In this document: in pieces, positions 35,898-44,306 of the stretch
How the letters are laid out: the number at the start of each line of letters is the position of its first letter
Numbering within the stretch: the stretch's first letter is position 1
Origin: a candidate division KSB1 bacterium
GTDB lineage: Bacteria; Zhuqueibacterota; Zhuqueibacteria; Zhuqueibacterales; Zhuqueibacteraceae
Reading direction: 5' to 3'
DNA length: 64,000 nt
Assembly (NCBI GenBank): GCA_034506175.1
Contig: JAPDQB010000009.1
Coordinates: 1 to 64,000 of the forward strand
The notes under the pieces: generated by a model
The model's database searches: none
The model's input: the letters and a program-made list of their open reading frames with translations, nothing else
Told to the model about the DNA's origin: nothing
Program-made: the position numbers and the translations under genes

Positions 35898-36692
35898 CTA
35901 ATTCGTCACCGCAGAATCCGCTTGGCCCGCAGTTGTCGAGTCGTCCGGAAACCATTTCAGCAAGAGTTCATTTTTTCCGCTGGCTTCGACCGCAACAATT
36001 TGGCGTTTGGCGCCGAGTGATTCGTGCCACATCACCAAATCATAGCGCCCGAGCGGCAGTTTGGGCAATTCGAATTTGCCTTGGGCATCAGTGACGGCAA
36101 AATAACGATGCGGCATCACCAAAATGTAGCCGCGCATCCAATCGTGCCCGACATCCGAGCGCAATTGCAGCAGCCCCGGCTTGTCGAGCTTTTGCAGCGC
36201 GGCATGATCTTGTCGGTGAAAGACAAAATGAAAATAGGTTTCTTGCTCCGAACCAAAAATGTTTAGCGTGCTGGTTTCATTCCATCCGCCGGCAAATGGC
36301 CGCCAGCGCGCGTGCACATCGTGCAAAATCGGATCGCCGTTGCGAATCAGCAAATGGCCGCCGGCGCCGAGCGCCAAAACCCGCGGTTGAAAACGGCAGG
36401 CTTTGATATCCAAATTCAGCGTGGCCGCCGGCAAAGCTTCGGCCTTGATATTCGCCAAAAAAATCAAAACGTTTTGCAGACCGCCTTTGGCGTGAACGAT
36501 CAGCGTCTCATCGGGAATGTTTTCGCCGCAGGCGGCGCGGTCTCGAGTGACGGCGAGCGGCTTCACAACCGGAGCCGGGCGGTTGTAAAGAACCACGCCT
36601 TTGAGAGCCGCAGAGGGGGGATTGTTTGCAGCGACGAGTAAAACAAAAATCGTGGAAAAAAACAAGACGGAAAAAAACTTCCTCATAGTCAA
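35898..36692 (-). CDS. Exported carboxypeptidase-regulatory-like/cupredoxin-like protein
   Basis: 264 residues with an uncleaved-looking signal segment at 5-25. The middle region (RNGDPILHDVHARW) and the C-terminal region (DWMRGYILVMPHRYFAVTDAQGKFELPKLPLGRYDLVMWHE) match the family annotated as methylamine-utilisation-like plastocyanin/carboxypeptidase-regulatory proteins. In relatives the segment before W-M-R reads C-D-V-H-P-W-M; here it reads S-D-V-G-H-D-W-M, so the Cys expected as copper ligand is absent. Copper binding is therefore doubtful. It is a single-gene transcript by its spacing. Confidence 0.7.
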   Translation of the reverse strand: MTMRKFFSVLFFSTIFVLLVAANNPPSAALKGVVLYNRPAPVVKPLAVTRDRAACGENIPDETLIVHAKGGLQNVLIFLANIKAEALPAATLNLDIKACRFQPRVLALGAGGHLLIRNGDPILHDVHARWRPFAGGWNETSTLNIFGSEQETYFHFVFHRQDHAALQKLDKPGLLQLRSDVGHDWMRGYILVMPHRYFAVTDAQGKFELPKLPLGRYDLVMWHESLGAKRQIVAVEASGKNELLLKWFPDDSTTAGQADSAVTN

Positions 36693-36918
36693 AACTCCTG
36701 TTCATCCAAGAGCCGTTTGAGATTAAACTGCATCCTGAGTTGTCTTGCGAGGACTGCTTGCGGAGAAGGACGTTGATAGTATAAAAAAATTTTTGAAAAA
36801 TTCCAAGCAAGAATTTTTGTTAATTTTGTTTTGTTTCATGAAAAAACGCCTTTATCTTATCAGTAGTTTTTTATTCGCATTCATGAGCGTCTATTCGCAG
36901 TTTAAATCAGGAGGTGTC

Positions 36919-37638
36919 ATGGAATTGAAAAACAAAATTGCCCTGGTGACCGGCGCCGGGCGCGGCATTGGCCGGGCGATTGCGCTGGCGTTGGCGCAAG
37001 AAGGCGCGAAGGTGGCGCTGGCGGCGCGCAGTGAAAATGAATTGGAAAATGTCGCCCAGGAGATTCGCGCCATCAAAAGCGAGGCTTTGGTTGTTCCGGC
37101 CGACATGCGGAGTGAACAGCAAATTCGCGCGATGACGGCGAAAGTGGTGTCGCAGTTCGGCGGTCTGCACATTCTCGTCAACAACGCCGGGTTGGCTTAT
37201 TTCAAGCTGGTTGCTGAGCTGGCAACCGCAGAATGGGACGAAATGTTCGACGTCAACCTGCGCGGCGTTTTTCTCGCCACGCGTGAGGCCATTCCGTATT
37301 TGCGCCAAGCCAAAGAGAGTTTCATCATCAATGTCGCTTCGCTGGCGGGAAAAAATACTTTTGTCAAAGGCGGCGGCTATACCGCCACGAAATGGGGCTT
37401 GCGTGCTTTTAGCCACTGTCTGATGCTGGAAGAACGGCAACACGGCGTTCGCGTCTTGGTGGTCTGTCCAGGCTCGGTGGATACCGAGTTTGCGGCTGCC
37501 GGCCGCGCCAACTCGCCGCATTCCAGGAAAAAAGAAATCATTCTGCCGCAAGACGTCGCCGAAACCATCATCATGTCGATCAAAATGCCGCAACGCACGA
37601 TGGTGAGTGAGATTGATATCCGGCCTACCAATCCTTGA
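36919..37638 (+). CDS. Short-chain dehydrogenase/reductase
   Basis: 239 residues from ATG 36919, set by AGGAGG 5 nt upstream. NAD(P)-binding TGAGRGIG lies at ~12-19, NNAG near 90, catalytic Ser in NVASLAG near 140 and YTATK near 154. The closing ILPQDVAETIIMSI is typical of 3-oxoacyl-ACP-reductase-like SDRs. The substrate cannot be told. The frame stays open upstream and encodes a signal-peptide-like leader from ATG 36838, noted as a finding. Confidence 0.88.
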   Translation: MELKNKIALVTGAGRGIGRAIALALAQEGAKVALAARSENELENVAQEIRAIKSEALVVPADMRSEQQIRAMTAKVVSQFGGLHILVNNAGLAYFKLVAELATAEWDEMFDVNLRGVFLATREAIPYLRQAKESFIINVASLAGKNTFVKGGGYTATKWGLRAFSHCLMLEERQHGVRVLVVCPGSVDTEFAAAGRANSPHSRKKEIILPQDVAETIIMSIKMPQRTMVSEIDIRPTNP

Positions 37639-37770
37639 GTTTTTTTGTTGCAGCTCTCTTTTGGTTGCGACAACCATATTGACTTTTTATCCGAAATTTG
37701 CGATATTGAAATGGTCATTAATTCGCATCAATTTTCAATTTACCAAAAAAAAGGAAATAGGAGGTTGCTT

Positions 37771-38397
37771 ATGGCTTACGAGTATAAACTCACCCCGCGC
37801 CCGTACTCCGACGAAGAGGCCAAGACGTTGCTCAAAAACGTCGTCAGCCCGGAGACGACGGATTGGCATTACAACACGCATCACAAAGGCTATGTCACCG
37901 CGCTGAACAACATCGAGAAAGCGCTGGAAACCGCCGATCGCGCTGGCGCCAATGGCAATTACAGTCAAATTGGCGAATTGAAACGCCGTTACACCTGGAA
38001 TCACGCCGGTGCGCTTCTACATGATGTGTATTGGGAAGTCATGGGCGGCGACGGCGATGCTTCAAAAGGCGCCGACGTCAAGGCTGCCATTGAAAAGGAG
38101 TTCGGCTCGTTTGATAATTGGAAGGCGGATTTCAAAGCCTGCTGCGTCTCCGCCAAGCTGAGCGGCTGGGGGCTTTTGGTTTACGACGCGCTGTGGAGCA
38201 AGCGCCTGCTCAATATTCTCGTCGACGAACATCATTACGGCGCGATTTGGGGTGGTGTTCCGCTTATCGCCTGCGACGTGTTCGAGCATGCGTATTATCA
38301 CAAAGACGGCCCCGGCCGCGCGAAATACATTGACAATTTCATCGCCAACTTGCATTGGGGCCGCATCAACGAGCGCTATAAGAAATTTGCGAAATAG
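37771..38397 (+). CDS. sodB: Iron/manganese superoxide dismutase
   Basis: 208 residues with GGAGG upstream. The Fe/Mn-SOD layout is clear: HYNTHHKGYV (ligand and active-site His, ~30-40), HAGALLHDVYWEVM (~75), SGWGLLVYD (~135) and CDVFEHAYYHKDG (~170) with the Asp and His ligands. The W normally following the ligand Asp (DVWEHAYY) is Phe here, and the second motif departs from NAGxxWNHxFYW, so this is a divergent branch. It converts superoxide to peroxide in the cytoplasm. No signal peptide. Confidence 0.88.
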   Translation: MAYEYKLTPRPYSDEEAKTLLKNVVSPETTDWHYNTHHKGYVTALNNIEKALETADRAGANGNYSQIGELKRRYTWNHAGALLHDVYWEVMGGDGDASKGADVKAAIEKEFGSFDNWKADFKACCVSAKLSGWGLLVYDALWSKRLLNILVDEHHYGAIWGGVPLIACDVFEHAYYHKDGPGRAKYIDNFIANLHWGRINERYKKFAK

Positions 38398-38435
38398 CGC
38401 TTCGGGAATTTTGAAAGTTTGCGGCAGGCTTTTTT

Positions 38436-38506
38436 GCCCACCGAATGAGAAATCCCACAGAAATAAAATCTGAAAACATTTCTGTGGGATTTCAAATTCT
38501 GTGGGC
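38436..38506. repeat. Inverted repeat, CCCACAGAA word family
   Basis: GCCCACC...AAATCCCACAGAAAT on the left is mirrored by ATTTCTGTGGGATTT...CTGTGGGC on the right. The loop is ~18 nt. It fills the gap before the isocitrate dehydrogenase gene and has the same layout as the repeat at 23133. Confidence 0.75.
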
Positions 38507-38551
38507 TGATTTTTACTCGTCGTTCAAATTGAAAGGAAATGTTTTCGTAAC

Positions 38552-39571
38552 GTGTCAGAATCCAAAACAATTCAGCGTGTCACCCTCATTCCCGGCGATG
38601 GCATCGGGCCGGAAGTGAGCCGCGCCGCCGTGAAGGTGATCGATGCCGCCGGTGCAAATCTGGAATGGGATGAAGTTGAAGCCGGCATCGCCGTCGCCGA
38701 AAAATACGGCAAACCGCTGCCTGATCATGTTCTCGACAAAATTAAAAAGAACCGGGTGGCGCTTAAAGGCCCGTTGACCACAATCGTCGGCAAAGGCTTT
38801 GCGAGTGTCAATGTCGAGCTGCGCAAAACCCTCGATTTGTACGCCAACCTGCGGCCGGTGCAAAATCTTCCCGGCATTCAATCGCGTTTTGGCGATATCG
38901 ATCTCGTCGTGGTGCGTGAAAACACCGAAGATTTGTACTCCGGTCTCGAGCACAAAGTCGCCCCGGGCGTTACGCAAAGCCTGAAGATTATCACGAAAAA
39001 AGCCTCGGCGCGCATTGTCAAATTTGCGTTCGACTATGCGATGAAGCATCATCGCAAAAAAGTCACGGCGGTGCACAAGGCCAATATCATGAAGATCAGC
39101 GACGGCTTGTTTCTCGAAACCGCCCAAAAAGTCGCGAGAGACTATCCCCAGATTCAATACCAGGAAGTCATCGTCGATAACCTCTGCATGCAGCTGGTGA
39201 TGAAGCCGCAGCAATATGACGTGCTGGTGCTTACTAATTTGTATGGCGACATCGTCTCGGATTTGTGCGCCGGCTTGGTTGGAGGCTTGGGGCTTGTGCC
39301 CGGGGCCAATATCGGCGACAAATACGCGGTTTTTGAAGCAGTTCACGGCAGCGCGCCCGATATCGCGGGAAAAGGCATCGCCAATCCGCTGGCGATCATC
39401 TTGTCCGGTATATTGATGTTGGAGCACATTGGACAAATGAAAACCGCCGATAAAATCCGCCAGGCTGTCCATCGTGTCACCGAGAAAGGGAAAGTACTCA
39501 CGCCCGATCTCGGTGGCAAGGCTTCGACGATGGAGATGGCGGAGGCGATTATTGCAGCAATGAACCCGTAG
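38552..39571 (+). CDS. NAD-type isocitrate dehydrogenase (isocitrate/isopropylmalate family)
   Basis: 339 residues from a GTG start with GAAAGGAAA ~14 nt upstream. LIPGDGIGPEV opens the fold. RENTEDLYSGLEH (~130), KANIMKISDGLF (~180), NLYGDIVSDLCAGLVGGLGLVPGAN in short pieces (~225-250) and HGSAPDIAGKGIANP (~265) are the substrate- and cofactor-binding motifs of NAD-dependent isocitrate dehydrogenases. 3-isopropylmalate or homoisocitrate activity cannot be fully excluded. The TAG stop is also the start of a GTAGCGC repeat fragment. Confidence 0.88.
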   Translation: MSESKTIQRVTLIPGDGIGPEVSRAAVKVIDAAGANLEWDEVEAGIAVAEKYGKPLPDHVLDKIKKNRVALKGPLTTIVGKGFASVNVELRKTLDLYANLRPVQNLPGIQSRFGDIDLVVVRENTEDLYSGLEHKVAPGVTQSLKIITKKASARIVKFAFDYAMKHHRKKVTAVHKANIMKISDGLFLETAQKVARDYPQIQYQEVIVDNLCMQLVMKPQQYDVLVLTNLYGDIVSDLCAGLVGGLGLVPGANIGDKYAVFEAVHGSAPDIAGKGIANPLAIILSGILMLEHIGQMKTADKIRQAVHRVTEKGKVLTPDLGGKASTMEMAEAIIAAMNP

Positions 39572-39592
39572 CGCAGACTTCCAGTCGGCAAA
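39568..39592. repeat. GTAGCGC-family repeat, partial copy
   Basis: GTAGCGCAGACTTCCAGTCG is the left half of the element seen at 9174 and 49312, with a small GACT-TCC-AGTC hairpin. Its TAG is the stop codon of the isocitrate dehydrogenase gene. Confidence 0.65.
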
Positions 39593-39635
39593 GTTTTTTC
39601 AAGAACCGATTTACTCTTTGTTCATGAGGCAAATT

Positions 39636-39900
39636 ATGGAAGTTACGTTGCAACTTTCTCCGCCGCTATCCGAATCAATTCGCGAGGTTGCCAGCAAGCA
39701 ATTTAAAGGCAACTTAACGGCAGCTCTCACTGCGGCGCTCGAGTTTTATTTGGATAAGCAAAGCCGAAAACACCGGCACCTCAAGAAACTGATTCAGGAG
39801 ATTCAACAGGAAAGTGCAAGCACGCGGCGGTATTGATGAGAAGGACTTAGATCGGCGCATCCGCGAGTATCGGCGCGCGAAATACGCCAAAACCCGTTAA
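39636..39900 (+). pseudogene. Antitoxin of the PIN module, frameshifted near its C-terminus
   Basis: ATG 39636 (ATGAGG upstream) opens VTLQLSPPLSESIREVASKQ, a ribbon-helix-helix/VapB-like small protein, which stops at 39836. The +1 frame of the last part reads VQARGGIDEKDLDRRIREYRRAKYAKTR (in pieces) and stops at 39900, four bp before the PIN gene. Only the shifted reading gives the basic C-terminus and tight spacing expected of an antitoxin gene. So either one base has been lost or gained near 39800-39815, or the consensus is wrong there. Confidence 0.5.
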
Positions 39901-39904
39901 GGGT

Positions 39905-40321
39905 ATGATCATTAAAACCGTTGTGGACACGAACATTCTTGTTTCCGGCCTCGGGAATCCCTCGGGCGCTCCGGCAAAACTCCTTCTTCGCTGGTCTGAC
40001 GCTCAATTCGTTTTGCTGTTTTCAGAACCAATCATCGAGGAATATTCGAGCATTCTGCTCAACCACCCGAAGGTGCCGACAGAGAAGGCAGGAGCTTTTC
40101 TCAAGGAGTTGGCAGAAGTGGCGGAAAACGTTCCGATTTCAGAAACACTGAACGTTTGCAAAGATCCAAGCGATAATGTTTTTCTCGAAACAGCCATAGA
40201 TGAAAACGCCAGGTATCTGGTCACCCAAAACATCAAACATTTTCCATTCAAGCGTTATCAGCAAGTAGAAATCGTGCGTGTTTCAAGATTTCTCTCCCGC
40301 TTGGAAAAAGAGTTTGGGTAA
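39905..40321 (+). CDS. PIN-domain ribonuclease toxin
   Basis: 138 residues. VVDTNILVSGL gives the first catalytic Asp near residue 8; IIEEYSSIL the Glu near 44; CKDPSDNVFLETAI the third acidic cluster near 98. The usual fourth acidic residue (SGDxH) reads TQNIKHF here, so one metal ligand may be missing. It belongs to the PIN subfamily whose members are annotated as putative TA toxins (COG1569-like). It is paired with the upstream antitoxin, which appears broken. Confidence 0.8.
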   Translation: MIIKTVVDTNILVSGLGNPSGAPAKLLLRWSDAQFVLLFSEPIIEEYSSILLNHPKVPTEKAGAFLKELAEVAENVPISETLNVCKDPSDNVFLETAIDENARYLVTQNIKHFPFKRYQQVEIVRVSRFLSRLEKEFG

Positions 40322-40468
40322 GAAAAGTCATATCGACATTCGAACATTGCCCTGTTTGCTGTTTGCAATGGTGAGTTGGTAAAAAAAGAAATTATTGTTT
40401 TACCGTTATCGTTTTTACTGTTACTGCAATTTAGGATTCCGTACCACTTCAGGAGGAAATTTCACATC

Positions 40469-40951
40469 ATGATTTTCGACCGGATTTCGTTGTATTTCTA
40501 TTTATTGATCCTCGCCCTGTGGGTGGGAGGCGCTTTCGTGCTTGCCTTCGTCGTCACCCCGAAAACCTTCCAAACTGTCCCGTCTCAAAGCCGCGCAGGC
40601 ACGCTGGTTGGCACGTACTTGAAAACGTTTGACATTTGGAAAATATTTTTTATATTGGGATTGGTAACGTTCAGTTTAGTCCGAACTTCCGAGGGTTTAT
40701 TGCCTGCGCCCTCGCCGGTGGAAGTTGCGGCGATTTTGTTCCTGTCTTGCAGTTGGATGGGCCAATATTTTTTTCTTAATCCACGGATGGAAGAACTGCG
40801 TCAAGCCATCGGCTACTTTGACAATGCGCCGGCCGACTCGCCGCTGCGCGCGCGCTTTGCGCTGCTGCATCGCCTGGCGATCTTTCTTACCCTCGGCGAT
40901 TTGGCCGCCGGCTTGTTTTTGTTGTTTTACGTGGTTTTTCGGTTGAATTAA
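40469..40951 (+). CDS. DUF4149-like four-TM membrane protein
   Basis: 160 residues from ATG 40469, set by AGGAGGAAA 8 nt upstream (an in-frame start at 40376 lacks one). Four TM helices are visible: LYFYLLILALWVGGAFVLAF, IWKIFFILGLVTFSLV, VEVAAILFLSCSWMGQYFF and FLTLGDLAAGLFLLFYVVF. The G-G-x-F near the first helix and the P-x-x-F after it fit DUF4149/TMEM205-type proteins. The function is unknown. Confidence 0.75.
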   Translation: MIFDRISLYFYLLILALWVGGAFVLAFVVTPKTFQTVPSQSRAGTLVGTYLKTFDIWKIFFILGLVTFSLVRTSEGLLPAPSPVEVAAILFLSCSWMGQYFFLNPRMEELRQAIGYFDNAPADSPLRARFALLHRLAIFLTLGDLAAGLFLLFYVVFRLN

Positions 40952-40960
40952 AAAAGTTTG

Positions 40961-41018
40961 GCCGTTGGACGGTTAGACAGTTCAACGGTTAAACTGTCAA
41001 AAGGTCTAACGGCTTTTG
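40961..41018. repeat. Inverted repeat, GGTTAGAC word family
   Basis: GCCGTTGGACGGTTAGACAG faces CTGTCAAAAGGTCTAACGGC, with CAACGGTTAAACTG between. It fills the gap before the Mrp gene and would make a misleading upstream start for it. Confidence 0.65.
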
Positions 41019-41026
41019 AAAAACTC

Positions 41027-41911
41027 ATGCCAGATTTTCAACCCAAAGGTTTACCCGTTTTTACTCCGCCTGCTCCGGCGCCGCCCAAACCGGCGATGCC
41101 TCATGCAAAACATATCATTGCTGTTGCCAGCGGCAAGGGTGGCGTTGGCAAATCCACTGTTGCGGTGAATTTCGCGATTGCTTTGGCGCAAACCGGCGCC
41201 AAAGTCGGCCTGCTCGATGCCGATATTTACGGCCCCAACGTGCCGATGATGACCGGCACCGAAGGCAGGCAGCTCACCGGCGCGCCCTCCGGAAAAATCG
41301 CGCCGATTGAAAAATACGGCTTGAAAATCGTTTCCATCGGCTTCGTCAATCAGGGCGATACCGCCGTGATTTGGCGCGGGCCGCTGGTTGGCCGCATGAT
41401 TCAACAATTTCTCACCGAAGTGGAGTGGGGCGAGCTGGATTATCTGATCGTCGATCTGCCGCCCGGCACCGGCGACGCGCAGCTCACGCTTTCACAATCT
41501 GTCGCGCTCACCGGCGCGGTGATCGTGACCACGCCGCAGGATGTCGCCCTCAGCGACGTCAAAAAAGGCATCAACATGTTTCGAAAAGTTGAGGTGCCGG
41601 TGCTGGGGTTGATTGAAAACATGAGTTATTTTGCCTGCCCGCATTGTGGCGAGCGCTCGGAGATTTTTTCGCATGGCGGCGGCAAAGCCGCGGCAGAGCA
41701 ATTCGGGGTGCCTTTTCTTGGAGAAGTTCCCATTGATTTGAAAATCCGCCAAGGTGGTGACTGCGGCGAGCCGATCGTCGTGCAAAAAGAGGAATCACCG
41801 GCGAAAGCGGCTTTTCACCGGATTGCCGCGCAACTGGCAGCGCAAATCGCCGCCCTGAGCGAAGACGGCAAGGAACAAAGCATTCTCGGCAGAGTCTTTA
41901 AATTTTCATGA
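41027..41911 (+). CDS. mrp: Mrp/ApbC-type iron-sulfur carrier P-loop ATPase
   Basis: 294 residues from ATG 41027; the longer frame from 40958 runs through a repeat and is rejected. The deviant Walker A SGKGGVGKST lies near residue 35, DADIYGPNVP near 68, and the FeS-binding CPHCGE near 210. The usual N-terminal DUF59 (MIP18) domain is absent and replaced by a short Pro-rich leader (PPAPAPPKPA). Mrp/ApbC proteins carry 4Fe-4S clusters to target enzymes in the cytoplasm. Confidence 0.92.
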   Translation: MPDFQPKGLPVFTPPAPAPPKPAMPHAKHIIAVASGKGGVGKSTVAVNFAIALAQTGAKVGLLDADIYGPNVPMMTGTEGRQLTGAPSGKIAPIEKYGLKIVSIGFVNQGDTAVIWRGPLVGRMIQQFLTEVEWGELDYLIVDLPPGTGDAQLTLSQSVALTGAVIVTTPQDVALSDVKKGINMFRKVEVPVLGLIENMSYFACPHCGERSEIFSHGGGKAAAEQFGVPFLGEVPIDLKIRQGGDCGEPIVVQKEESPAKAAFHRIAAQLAAQIAALSEDGKEQSILGRVFKFS

Positions 41912-41986
41912 GGCAACCTGGTGCGGGAGGAAAATGTTCAGCAAGTGGATTAACCTTGATTTTTCCGTGCATTTTAAGAGGAACTT

Positions 41987-43042
41987 ATGGCCAATAGCAA
42001 CCTCCCTTCGGAAAAGACTCCGAAGAAGGGTTCTGCTCAGGACGACTCGCGCGTAACAAACAAAGCCCGGAAGGGAATGACTCCATCCTCGGCGAGTGAG
42101 AAAAGTCATTCGCCGAGCCAGCTCGTGATCAAGTTTTGGGGTGTGCGTGGAAGTTATCCCGTGCCCGGCCCCAAGACGGTAAAGTATGGCGGTAACACCT
42201 CGTGCGTTGAGGTGCGCAACGATAATCATCGGATTATTTTTGATGCCGGCACCGGCATCATCGGCCTCGGCGACCAAATTATGACGGAATACCGCACCCA
42301 CAACGGCGACGCCTCCAGCCCGCTTGTCTTTTCGATTCTGTTGAGCCACACCCATTATGATCACATTCATGCCTTGCCTTTTTTTCAGCCGGCTTATCTT
42401 AGCGAGGCCTCCATGCACGTCTTTGGCCCGAAGCTGTTGGGCTATGATTTGCGCGAAAGCATTTCAGAAACGATGACGGCGCGTTATTGCCCGGTGCGGT
42501 TGGAGGAAATGAATTCGCACAAGGTCATCGTCAACATCGCCGACACCGATCGCCTGTTGTTTCGAAATTCTCACAAAGTGCCGCGGGTTATAAACGCGCA
42601 CGACGAAATGACGGCCTTGCATCACGATGATTTGCTGGTGAGCGTGATGCACAGCTACGCACACCCCAAAGATGGCGTGTTTGTTTATAAAGTGCAAAAT
42701 AACGGACAGTCAGTGGTTTACGCCACAGACACTGAAGGGTATCGCGGCGGCGATTCTCGGCTGGTCAAATTTGCGCAAAACGCCGATGTGCTGATTCACG
42801 ATTCGCAATACACCACTGCCGAATACACCGACGTTCAGGATCCCAAGCAAGGTTTCGGCCACAGCACGGTCGACATGGCCTGCGAAGTCGCTGAAAAGGC
42901 CAATGTCAAACAGCTCGTGCTTTTTCATCACGACCCGCGCCATGATGATGATATGATGAGGCGCGTTGAAGAACACGCGCGCCGGCTTTTTAAAAACGTC
43001 ATTGCCGCTTACGAAGGCCTGGAAATTTACCTTGGTGAATGA
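41987..43042 (+). CDS. MBL-fold metal-dependent hydrolase
   Basis: 351 residues with AGAGGAAC before the ATG. The first ~45 residues are Ser/Lys-rich and disordered in appearance. The MBL fold starts at VIKFWGVRGSYPVPGP, with the metal motif HTHYDH near residue 120, later His in HSYAHP, the bridging Asp in YATDTEG and a last His in LFHHDP. The opening WGVRGS and TKYGGNT-like segment matches the group of MBL proteins linked to cAMP phosphodiesterases or two-component receivers; the substrate is unknown. Confidence 0.85.
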   Translation: MANSNLPSEKTPKKGSAQDDSRVTNKARKGMTPSSASEKSHSPSQLVIKFWGVRGSYPVPGPKTVKYGGNTSCVEVRNDNHRIIFDAGTGIIGLGDQIMTEYRTHNGDASSPLVFSILLSHTHYDHIHALPFFQPAYLSEASMHVFGPKLLGYDLRESISETMTARYCPVRLEEMNSHKVIVNIADTDRLLFRNSHKVPRVINAHDEMTALHHDDLLVSVMHSYAHPKDGVFVYKVQNNGQSVVYATDTEGYRGGDSRLVKFAQNADVLIHDSQYTTAEYTDVQDPKQGFGHSTVDMACEVAEKANVKQLVLFHHDPRHDDDMMRRVEEHARRLFKNVIAAYEGLEIYLGE

Positions 43043-43060
43043 AAATTGTCGAGGCTTGGA

Positions 43061-43738
43061 GTGAACATCGCCAAACTTTGTCTCGGCCTGTTCTTGCTGG
43101 GCGCGGTTGCACTTCGCGCCGGTGATTTGGAAAAACGTTCCCGATTTGCGCTGACATTCGGAAGATGGCAGCAGGGAAGGGAGAGCCGTCAATTCAATCA
43201 AGTTGGTCCTTATTTGATTCAAACGACAGCCCCCAAAGGCAGCACGCTTGGCGCGTTGAGTTATGCTTATTGGATCAAAGAAAATCTATCCTTCAATTTC
43301 ACGCTGGCTCTGATTTCTTTTAAGGCGCGTTCGCAGGTTGAATTTGCCGGCGCTTCCTCGCCGCGCTTCGTCGGCCTCAGCCGGCACGCGGTTCGGGTGT
43401 TTCCGATGTTGTTCGGAATAAGATACTATTTGCCGCTGCCCGGCGCCGGCAAAATCTTCCGGCCCCATCTCGCTGTCTCCGCCGGCCCTTATTTCGCGGT
43501 TGAGGGCACTCATGAAGTCGAAGGCCAAGTCGTGCAAAATTCACGGACGATGACGGCGCTGGGTAGCCATGTCGGCGGCGGCATGGATATTCAATTGAAC
43601 CGCCGCGTGATGGTTGGCGCCCATGCCGGTTATAATTTTTTGTCAGGATATTCCAGATCGTTGAGCGGGCGCGATAATTACAGCGGGCCGGAAATCAGCG
43701 CTGGCGTGAGTTTGTTGTTTGGCAAAGGCACGCGATAA
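43061..43738 (+). CDS. Outer-membrane beta-barrel-like protein
   Basis: About 225 residues; the start is uncertain (GTG 43061 or TTG 43046, both giving a signal peptide ending near LRAGD). The mature protein alternates hydrophobic and polar residues in strands (YAYWIKENLSFNFTLALI, VRVFPMLFGIRYYLPL, VGGGMDIQLNRRVMVGAHAGYNF) and ends in a hydrophobic strand (AGVSLLFGKGTR), as OmpA-type small barrels do. It follows the MBL gene by less than 20 bp, so co-transcription is likely. Confidence 0.7.
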   Translation: MNIAKLCLGLFLLGAVALRAGDLEKRSRFALTFGRWQQGRESRQFNQVGPYLIQTTAPKGSTLGALSYAYWIKENLSFNFTLALISFKARSQVEFAGASSPRFVGLSRHAVRVFPMLFGIRYYLPLPGAGKIFRPHLAVSAGPYFAVEGTHEVEGQVVQNSRTMTALGSHVGGGMDIQLNRRVMVGAHAGYNFLSGYSRSLSGRDNYSGPEISAGVSLLFGKGTR

Positions 43739-43756
43739 TCTGTCGCCAACTTGGCG

Positions 43757-44302
43757 ATGAGCGAAACAACCGACAGCACGATGTGCTCACCTCCGTTCGT
43801 TTTTATGAAAGATACCGTTTCTGTTTTTGCCGCCGCGCCGACCGCCGAAATGATGGAGATGGTCTTGCCCAACGACGCCAACATATTGGGCAATATCCTC
43901 GGCGGCAAGGTCATGCACCTCGTCGATATTTGTGCTGCCACCGCCGCATCTCGCCATTGCCGCCGCCCGGTGGTCACGGCCAGCATCGATTATCTCGAAT
44001 TTCGCCATCCGATCAAAGTCGGCGAAATGATCATCGTCAAAGCCGCACTGAATCGCGCGTTTAAAACGTCCATGGAAATCGGCGCCAAAGTCTGGTCGGA
44101 GAATTTGCTCACCGGCGAGCGCCGGCACACCAGCTCCGCGTATCTCACGTTTGTCGCGCTCGACGATCACGGCAAGCCTACGCAGGCGCTACCGTATCAA
44201 CCCCTCACGCCCGAAGAAACGCGCCGTTGGCACGATGCCGGCGTCCGCCGCGAGCATCGCCTGGCGATCAAGGCGAGGTTGTCGCAGCGGAAGGAAGGGT
44301 GA
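43757..44302 (+). CDS. Acyl-CoA thioesterase (hotdog fold)
   Basis: 181 residues from ATG 43757 (ATG 43805 is a possible shorter start). VLPNDANILGNILGGKVMHLVD (in pieces, ~38-58) is the active-site region of YciA/ACOT-type thioesterases, with the catalytic Asp in the LVD turn and the helix that follows (ICAATAASRHC). VTASIDYLEFRHPIKVGEMI is the conserved second strand. It cleaves medium- or long-chain acyl-CoA in the cytoplasm. The next gene starts 4 bp downstream. Confidence 0.88.
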   Translation: MSETTDSTMCSPPFVFMKDTVSVFAAAPTAEMMEMVLPNDANILGNILGGKVMHLVDICAATAASRHCRRPVVTASIDYLEFRHPIKVGEMIIVKAALNRAFKTSMEIGAKVWSENLLTGERRHTSSAYLTFVALDDHGKPTQALPYQPLTPEETRRWHDAGVRREHRLAIKARLSQRKEG

Positions 44303-44306
44303 ATCA

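Noticed and set aside
35717-36094. A 125-codon plus-strand frame before the cupredoxin-like gene
   Set aside because: Half of it is antisense to the gene at 35898, there is no ribosome site, and the free half resembles nothing I recognise. The 226-bp gap is therefore treated as non-coding.
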